Below, in pieces: positions 23,486-32,400 of a DNA stretch of 64,000 nucleotides. The stretch is from positions 40,018,329 to 40,082,328 of the forward strand of contig OZ024880.1 in assembly GCA_964017185.1 (NCBI GenBank). The letters run 5' to 3'. The notes below the pieces were generated by a model. That model did not search any database, was not told the origin of the DNA, and saw nothing but the letters and a program-made list of their open reading frames with translations. Source of the stretch: Rugalucina vietnamica. Taxonomy: Eukaryota; Mollusca; Bivalvia; Lucinida; Lucinidae. The translations under genes were made by a program, and so were the position numbers. Position 1 is the first letter of the stretch; each line of letters opens with the position of its first letter.

Positions 23486-26400
23486 GAGAGAGTTGACAGC
23501 GGAGGTAAAATTTCGAAATTTTGGTTATCCGACATTTCCCTTACTGCAAGCACAGTCCTGATAAAGATGCTTTTCAGCAGTGACCAGACATAATTTTACG
23601 ATTTTCTAAAATCATTTCAAGATGTCCTTAATTCATTTTATGATATCCCTAATTCATATGATGATATCCCATATTTAGCAATAGATCGCAAATGGTTCAT
23701 AGAAATCTATTCTTGTCCAAAAATCGGGAAAGTTAAAAAATAATTTCTGAATTTTGGATCCGACGCCATTTCTCAGTCCACTTTGATATGAACTTTGCAC
23801 AGTTTGAAGTTTGATCAGCATTTTTTTTTTTTTTTTTTTTTTCTTTTTTTTTTTCTTTTTTTTTTTTTTTTCATAACGTCTAATAATTGTTGAATTTATT
23901 ATTTTTTTTTTACGAAATTTCTATACACATATATATATTTACAACGCTACAATTCGCATGGATCCGTTTGTCTAAGTTTCCCTTCGTATGCGTTCGTTGA
24001 CTAAACGCAACAGTTCGCTTCAATGCGTCGGATTCGATTCGCTACAATGCGCTTATATTCGGTACAGTGCGTTGAACAGCGCAAGTAATCGTCCGCGAAG
24101 CGCAACTCTTCGGTGGATATGCAAATTAGCCTGATCATGTGATGCAATCTTACAGTTAGTTGCGAAGCCTTACGCAGGATTACGCACGATAACGAATTTC
24201 AAAGCTTTGCGAAGACTTGCGATTGATGAACGCAGCGAAACGCACGGATGCGAAAATTTGTTTTCGCCACCTCTGTTTGACATTTTCTGACAGGTACGAC
24301 TCATCTTGACGAATGCAGACGCAGGCTAACGCATTCATGCGAACACCAGCAACGCTCTACAACGCATTGAAACGCAGACAAACGAATTGAAACGAATGTT
24401 CCTGAACTCATGTTCGCAACTTAACGCAAGTCTGCGTTGAGGGACTTTCGCATAGGTGTGACGACCCCTTTATATACATCTCGCCAAAAGTTTAGCATAT
24501 TCTAGTTTTATAGGGCTAATGTTAAATGCCCTGCGAAATATTTTCAAATGCGCAAAACAACTTAAAATTCATACATTTAAATTGGAAGCATATATTAGCA
24601 CAAAACAAACTAACATTTTTTCTCGGTTCATAAGATTTAAAAACATATTGGTGGATAGGGTTATAATGCATTATATCAATGTTAAGCCGTGTTTCTTAAT
24701 TTTGAATTTTGCACACCATACGCTATGTCTGTACAAAATTCACTTTAAATGTAGGAAAGGTATGTTAGAATGATCGAGTTCGTATAAGGAATGGAGACCT
24801 GGCATTAAATACTAATATTTCTGGAAAGAACAAAAATCTTCAAAGTGTATGTAGTAAAATTACACTTTTAAACATTTTGAAAACAAGCTTTGTCTGTAAA
24901 AAGGTACAAGTAGGCAAAGATCAGGAAAAAACTAAATTAACAATCAGGTACTTAAACCATGAAAACATATCGTAAGCCGAATGGGCAGCTATTTTCCCAA
25001 TAGGTGGCCACTCAGTTACTTAAACTTAACTAAAAATATGAAAACATACATAAGGCGCCAACAGCACAAAAATTTTAAACACCGACAATAAAACGAGAGA
25101 ACCACCGCCTTGGAACGACCAGTAATATAAAATTACCTGCGGGCTTAATTCGATTTTACATGGCCATAGCCTCACCCTCAGCTTCTGCAGTGGTTCATAT
25201 AGGTCACTAGCCAGATATGGTTCCGCTCCCCCCCCCCCCAGGGGGAATTTAGCAGACCATGATTTTCATATAGTCTGATGTCGAAGAAGTTTTTTGAAAA
25301 TGTTAGCCCTCTGTAAAGTGTAGCGTAATCGTGTAACATCGAGTTACCTACCGAAAATCTAAATAATACTAATGAATTAAAATATGCCATAGAAATTGAA
25401 ATAAACTTTGCTCTATCGATCAAAACTGGGTTTCAAATAATAGCAGATATTCTTAGCAACAGTATGAGACCTTTGATTTCCATGTCACTCTTTTACAGTG
25501 TAACATATGTAACATTTTTCACAAAGTTCATCTTAAATGCATATGTGTAGCTAAGTTATCCGTTTGTGGTTCTGCGCCTCGTTAGACGGAATTGCGTCGA
25601 CCATGATTTACATATAGCCTGATGTTTTAAAAGTTTTTTTGAAATATGTTAGCCTTCTGTAAAATGTAGCATAATCGTGTAACATCGAATTACGTACGTT
25701 ACCTACCGAAAATCTATTTTTACCGTTGAATTTAAATATGCCATAAAATTAAAATAAACATTGTTTTATTGATATAAACTGGTTTTCAAATAATAGCAAA
25801 TATTCTAAGCTACAATATGAAATCTTTGATTTCCATGTCAGTCAGTCACAGTGTAACGTATGTAGCATTTTGTCACAAATTACAATTTAAGGATGTTCGC
25901 TGCCAATGAAAAAGTATTCAAACTTTTTTTCTAACCACTCTTTTTTGATTCCAAAATACAACACAAGACATTTGAAAACAAAATAAATATAGGGTAGTGT
26001 GCATTTTTTCAAGCTACAGGCCTCTGAATGAGACCTCTGAGCACCATGTTTTAAATTTGGTAAAATTAATTTAATTTTTAATTCTTTGAAACATACCTGT
26101 CTTGAACAAAAATACACTTAGAATGCTTTCAAAAATCATAATATTTATGTAACGCAGACTATTTTGGACCAAAAGCATAGAAACATTTGCAACTTGAAGT
26201 GGATAACAAAATTCTACGATTCCTTTTCCAACCCTACCCCCATACTTGAAAAGTCAGAAAATATCAATATTTTGAAATGTGCCAAACCCATATTTGTTGA
26301 TTCAAACTTTTTCTTATATTTTCACACAACATAGAACTTGGTAATGTTGTTCGAATAAAAGAAAGAAATATATAGGGTAGTGAGCATATAAGAGAGAGCC

Positions 26401-29400
26401 GACAACTTGAAAATCGCCATTTTCAGCCTTTCTTCGGCTGTTTTGTTTCTAAAAGCCCATTTCATAAAACCACCTAAAATTTTAAAACCAGCACACCAAA
26501 GACACAACGAATGACTTAGAAGACCATGTACACATACACTGCTGCTAAAATTAACGTCGAACTAGTGTAATTAATTTGAAGATGTGTAATATTCAAGTTT
26601 AATCTACCCTACCCCCTAAATTTTACTGTCAACTAAAATTTTCCGAAAAATTGCAGAAAATGGGGTGAAAAAATGAAGTTTCTTCGATTGACAATTTTCA
26701 TGGCTCATTCAATGCATATCATCAATATGTATCTAAATATAAAATATTAGGAAAATATCTGCAACCGTTTACGAGATATTCAAGAAAAGAAAAACCGGAA
26801 GTTCCAAAATGTCAAATGTTAGCAGCGAACATCCTTAAATGCATATATGACGATAAGTTAGCCTTTTGTGGTTCTGTGCCCCATTATAATTTTTTAGACC
26901 ATAATTTTTATATAAGCTTGATGTCTAAGAAGGTTTTTGAAACATGTTAGCCCTCTGTAAAGTGTAGCATAATTATGATACATCGAATTACATACGTTAC
27001 CTAGCGAAAATCTAATTTTTAATTTTGAATTTAAATATGGAATAAAAATTAAACTGAATATTTTTCTATTGATCAAAATGGTTTTCAAATAATAGCAGAC
27101 ATTCTTAGCTACAATATGAGACCTTTTTTTTCATGTCAGTCTGTCATAGTGTAACATATGTAACATTTTTCACAAAATTCATTTTAAATGCATATGTGAA
27201 GCTAAGTTATCCTTTTGTGGTCTTGCTCCCCATTAGAGGGAATTTTGTAGACCATGGTTTTCATATAGTCTGATGTCTTAAAAGGTTTTTGAAACATTTT
27301 TGCCATCTGTAAAGTGTAGCATAATCATGTTACATCGAATTCCATATGTTACCTGCAGAAAATCTATTTACCATTTAAATTTAAAAATGAAAATGCAATA
27401 AAAATCAAAATAAACATTCTTCTATCAATCAAATCTGGCAGACATTTTAGCTACAATATGCCACCTTTGATTTCCATGTCAGTTTGTCTGTGTGTAACAT
27501 ATGTAACATTTTTCAATTTAGGAAGACAAATCATGGTATTCATACTAAAGTATATTGATTTACCTTTCATCATCCATAAAAACCTTTAGAACACTGCAAC
27601 AGTATTTAGTGTTGTAGTTGTTGACTTATATACATATACATGTATGTACATGTATACCCCATACCACTCTCCAGGAGTCTTTTTTTCCATGTGTTGAATG
27701 AAGCAGTGCAACAAATAAGGCTTGTTTAGCATGGTACCATAATGCAAACGGTAACATATGTAACACCAAAATACTTTTTTGTATTACGTAATCTAATAAT
27801 TGAGTGACATAAACATCAGAGTTCCATGTAAATACAAAGCAATGTGAAAAGATATAATGAAGTCTGCCCAACAAGTGCAACACACTGTACACCTTGTAAC
27901 ATATACAACACATAGCAAATCTAAACAAAATCAGTAACATAAGTAACATAATGGGAAAAAAACTTTCTTGGTGTAAAAAATAAAAAAAGTATTGAATTTC
28001 AGCATTTTATATGATTCTATGAATTCATGGCCAATCTTTTTCATCTGTGTCAGCCTCGAACACCTCATCTAACAAATATGTCAACACATTAATCAACAGT
28101 GATCATCAGCTGATCACCATCCTACTTGGCACTCTGGTTACAAAAAATCTCAACCAGTTACCCAGGTTCAATTTTAAAAGCTTCCCTTTGTCCATTTACA
28201 TTCAATGTCCTCTCATCACAGTTTTCATCCACTGTCTTAAATGTTTCATAGTTCTTGGCATTATGCATTTAAGCTAATTGACATGAGGGAGCAAGCTCAA
28301 ATCAGTGTCGTCTGAAACAGCACATTGATGGCACTATCACTTCTCATAACCAAATTTATTGATGTTGATGCATTTTGACTATGGCAGCTTGTTGAAGACA
28401 TGTTCGGCCAATTCTTCAAGTGAATCTGGAATCGGTTTTAAACTTTGGAGCTTTGCAGTTCTACATGAACAGAGTCAGATGGTCTATTGTTACATGTTCT
28501 CTGCCCAATTCTAAATTATGTAGGGGTGTGGACTTGTCTGTTTTGGTTGACTTGCCAGCCGTTGTTACAAGAGACCACGGTACAAGACCTAGAGGATATG
28601 AAAGTTTCAGTTCGAGGTCAGCATCATTATCAACTGCAAGAAGCATGCGCTGGCAAAAACATTCCTTTCAGCTTTAATCTGGGTTATCTGATTTTGGGAA
28701 TGTGTTACATTCTTTGTGATTTGACATTCTGTAAAGGTTTTTATTCAATTTATTGTGTTTCACTGGGTCTTGAAATCCAGTGGATTTGTCAACTTGACGA
28801 AGTGTTCCATGTTGCTTTTACCACTTTAGGATGCTTTTAGCTGATCTTGTGCCACATCCGGCTTTGTTGGAACACCTGATGTCAGATTGTCTAGTTGACT
28901 GGGAGTATCATCTAGGCAAAATAAGTGAGTGACACTGGATAATGCACAAATGACATACTTGACATATTGCTCACTACTTTATAGTTGTGCTGTTCCTTAT
29001 AATGTCTTTCTAAAGTGACACTTCATCATTACTCATTTCAGTATGTGGCTTCAACATACAGCGTAGTGCAGGTAGCATTCTGATTGCCAGGCTTTTAAAC
29101 TGTTTGAAACTGTGCTGGTCATCACAAAAAGGGAATGAGGTTTGGTAATAAAATGGATATCACACTGATATGCCAATGGTACATATTGTTTCTAGATTTC
29201 CATTGTCATAAAGTTGATTCAACATTCTTTTTTGCTGTTACTGCAGCTGCTGTTGTGTCATGTAGCGACCCTAAAAGTGTACCAATATATCATCCATGGT
29301 TTAGATAATGTTCATTTTGGTTCTTTGAAATCAGCAAGGATAGATAGTGAAAAAGCAAAAATTCTTTATCGGTCAAGATTCTTTTTCTATATGTTAAATT

Positions 29401-32400
29401 GAGCCAAAGTGAAATACTGTTATTTGTGTCAGAAATGTTTAACAGGATAGTGGATGCAAAGACTAGTATTGGCCTAGGGAGCCAAATTTTTTAAAGTTTG
29501 GTCAGAAGTTTGCCAAGTCTAGAGGGTCAATGAGGAGGCTTGAGCAACCAAAACCGCAGTATGGCCCATCCCCCTTTGTCACCAGTATGTTTGCTGCTCT
29601 TTAAAGGATCTCAGTTTATTTATATTAACAGTTCATTCATAAGATTTTCTTATCAATTTGGCCTGAGAAAAAGACTATGGGTACTCTTTTCATGGGCACA
29701 ATTCCACATTTTATCTTCAAAGATTCCCATTTGTGTCAAACACTGCTCCAAGCAAGTCCATGCAAGTCTATGAATCAAGTAAAACGCTTCTAAAGTACAT
29801 ATATAATATATAGATATGTTAATTTTCAGTAACATATGTAACGACACATTGCTGTTAAATGTGTCTTTATTGTATGCACATCATTCATTTCAACATACAT
29901 TTGTGTGATAATGTCACAATAATATTACTTCGTAAGAATAACTTGGTGAAATCTCTTTGGTGAGCTCAGTTGCAAAATAAATCAAGCCTATCACATTTTA
30001 AAACAGCATTGTAACACATGTTTATGAGCCCGAAAATCAGAATAAATATTATAGCAGAAGTCATTGTGCTTTTAAAATGCTTAAAATGCTGACCTTTGAA
30101 ATTGAAAATAACTAAAACACATGTTCCTGCATGAAAAAGGATGAAAACATATATCTAGGTATCAATACCGTATATTGTAACGTATGTAACATGTTGTTAC
30201 ATATGTAACATACCTTGGATTAAAGCAAATAATTTCAAAGGCTGATTAGTGATGCTATGAGAACATTTAAGGTCAAAAGCAAACATGGAATTGGTTTTGA
30301 AGGTACTTGACCATTGACACCAACTGCTCATTTAACGAAATTTGGGTAACGTATATAATTTTGATGTAACACGGTAACATGACACTTCTCTGAAGGCTAA
30401 CATGTCTCATTTTGTGGCTTAGATATTGCTCTATAAGGAAATCATAATGGCCAAAATTCCCCCTGGGGGGAGGGGATGTATAGCCATCCCAAGGACTAAT
30501 TAAAGAAGGCAGCATAGTTATCAACCATGATTGGGTGCGTTTTTCTGTACTTCATTTTGACAAAAATGTTTGATGTAAAGATGGCTAATGTCCACATCTC
30601 AAAAGACAAAAAAGTCTATACCACATAATTAATATGCTTGGTTACAGTTTCGGACAAGTGTCGAAAATTATTCTTTCACAGTACTAGCCTTACTAGTCCT
30701 AATTGTTCATCTGGTACCGTAATATCGAATAGGGACGAATGCGTCAACAGTTTCAACACTGGAATTGGTTTTTACCAGATGGTTTTTACTTCGTTTTAGA
30801 CAAACACTTAAAATGCTCAACCTATGGCGAAAAGTTTAACTCGTATTCGCTATGCAGTTCAGTGACACCATTTACAATTGATTTAATCTGCATTATTTTG
30901 ACATTCCATAAAGTCATTTTGAATCGCATTTTGCATTTTTGCATTTCAACCATTTTTTCAGATTTGAAATACATATATATCTATAACATTTGTTAACTAA
31001 CTGAAAAGTCGAAAAGTTACTGGTTCAAACATTTGTGTACACCTTATGTGTATAACATTAACGTAAACTTATCCTTTTTGATCAGGAAAACATATCCGTG
31101 TAATATATACCCCCTTAAACCCCACTTTTATATGGAAAAACTAGGGGTTGCAGGGGTATACCTACATGTAATTTTCTCAGTTTTGATCCAAAGCATATAT
31201 TGTGGGTAATCGTTTGAACCGCCTCGCCATTGTGGGTACTCGGCGAGGCGGTTCTAACGTGTACCCACAATGTATTATTTATGGGAAAATATTAAAAAAA
31301 TCAAAACTTTTCAAATGAAATTTTCATTTTTTTCTCCTGAAAAAAAAAAAAAAAAAAAAAAAAATAAAAAAAAAAAAAAATAAATAAAACAAAATCTCTG
31401 TATATTGCATGGGTAAGTTTTCATTGTGTTGAACAGAGTGCGATGGTGATCAGAAAGCTGCAGTGGTTGGTGGTTGTTTGCGTTTTGTCATCGTTATTCT
31501 GTGTACATCACTAGTGTTTATTCTTCTTAGACAACATGACTGCTGCAAGTTCAAAGGTTTGTTCCGTCTGCGTTTTTCTGTACTTCATTTTAAAAAAAAA
31601 AACGTTTGATGTAAACTTAACTTTCCTATTCAAATTTTCAACTGGTGGTAATTGTGCCATCGGTGATCTATTACATCGAAACTATACGCATGGGAATAAG
31701 TTAGGGAACACCTGTGATGATCTAAATACCAACGTAAAGGCCTCGTCACACATATGCGTAAATCCGTCGACACAGGCTTGCGTTTTATTGCGACAAGGGG
31801 GTTTTGTTTATTAGATTTATTGATTGACGTCGTTTTCAACACCCAACGTCCCGACACGACCATAGCTGTTAGCAGGCACGTAAGGCATTAAATCAAACAA
31901 ACGAAAACGTTTTTTTTTCCTAATTAAACGCATGTCTATGTCAAGAGATTTTCGCTTATGTGTGACTGTGTACACTCAACCAAAGTTTTAAGCGGCCGCC
32001 TATTTCCCATATAGGCGTTTCTCGCAAAGTCTCCCCGTACATCATCCATAGTGCAGATTATATTTTCCTTTTGGTCCTTTTGGATCAGCGAAGATATTCT
32101 GAGAATTCAGAAATTTATCGGTTTAGATTCATTTTCTAACCAACGGTTTAATGTATTTGGTCCCATTTTGATAATACTAGTTTTTGTGTTGACTAGCCTT
32201 TTGAAAGTTGCAAATTTACAGTAATTCCTTTTGGCTCCATGTTGCCAAATCTAAAGGGTCACTGATGAGGCTTGAGTAGCAGAAACCGCGGTATGACCCA
32301 CCCCTTTCTCATTAATATATTCACTGCTCTTAAAGGATCTGTTTTAATTTTTATTTGCTATTACTGCAGCTGGTGTTGTGCCGAGTGGCGGCCCTAAAAA

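Larger units (their letters stand above)
22898..24470. mobile_element. TA-flanked word-repeat element C, 1573 bp
   Basis: Termini AGGGGTCGTCACACCTCTGC and complement AAGGGGTCGTCACACCTATG, with further matching words (AACGCAGACTTGCG). TA on both sides (22896-22897, 24471-24472). The interior repeats variants of TGCG, CGCAA, AACGCAG and GCGAA. It contains a GA microsatellite (23437-23492) and an interrupted poly(T) (23821-23871). Confidence 0.88.
25199..30490. mobile_element. about 5.3-kb terminal-inverted-repeat element, decayed
   Basis: The left end (25200-25420) and the complement of the right end (30310-30490) align: both have (C)n-CAGGGGGAATTT, then a CCAT-containing word, then ATGTTAGCC(C/T)TC, GTAACATC or GTTACATC, and a GTTACC run. 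Left-side units of about 340 bp recur in tandem to 27510. The interior holds a minus-strand protein-like remnant (28461-28660). GTTACATATGTAAC-type palindromes are scattered throughout. No intact transposase; exact ends and TSD are uncertain. Confidence 0.6.

Noticed and set aside
28420-28840. Plus-strand ORFs at 28420 and 28487
   Set aside because: The minus frame over the same bases has the protein-like YPLGLVPWSL segment; the plus frames do not resemble a protein.
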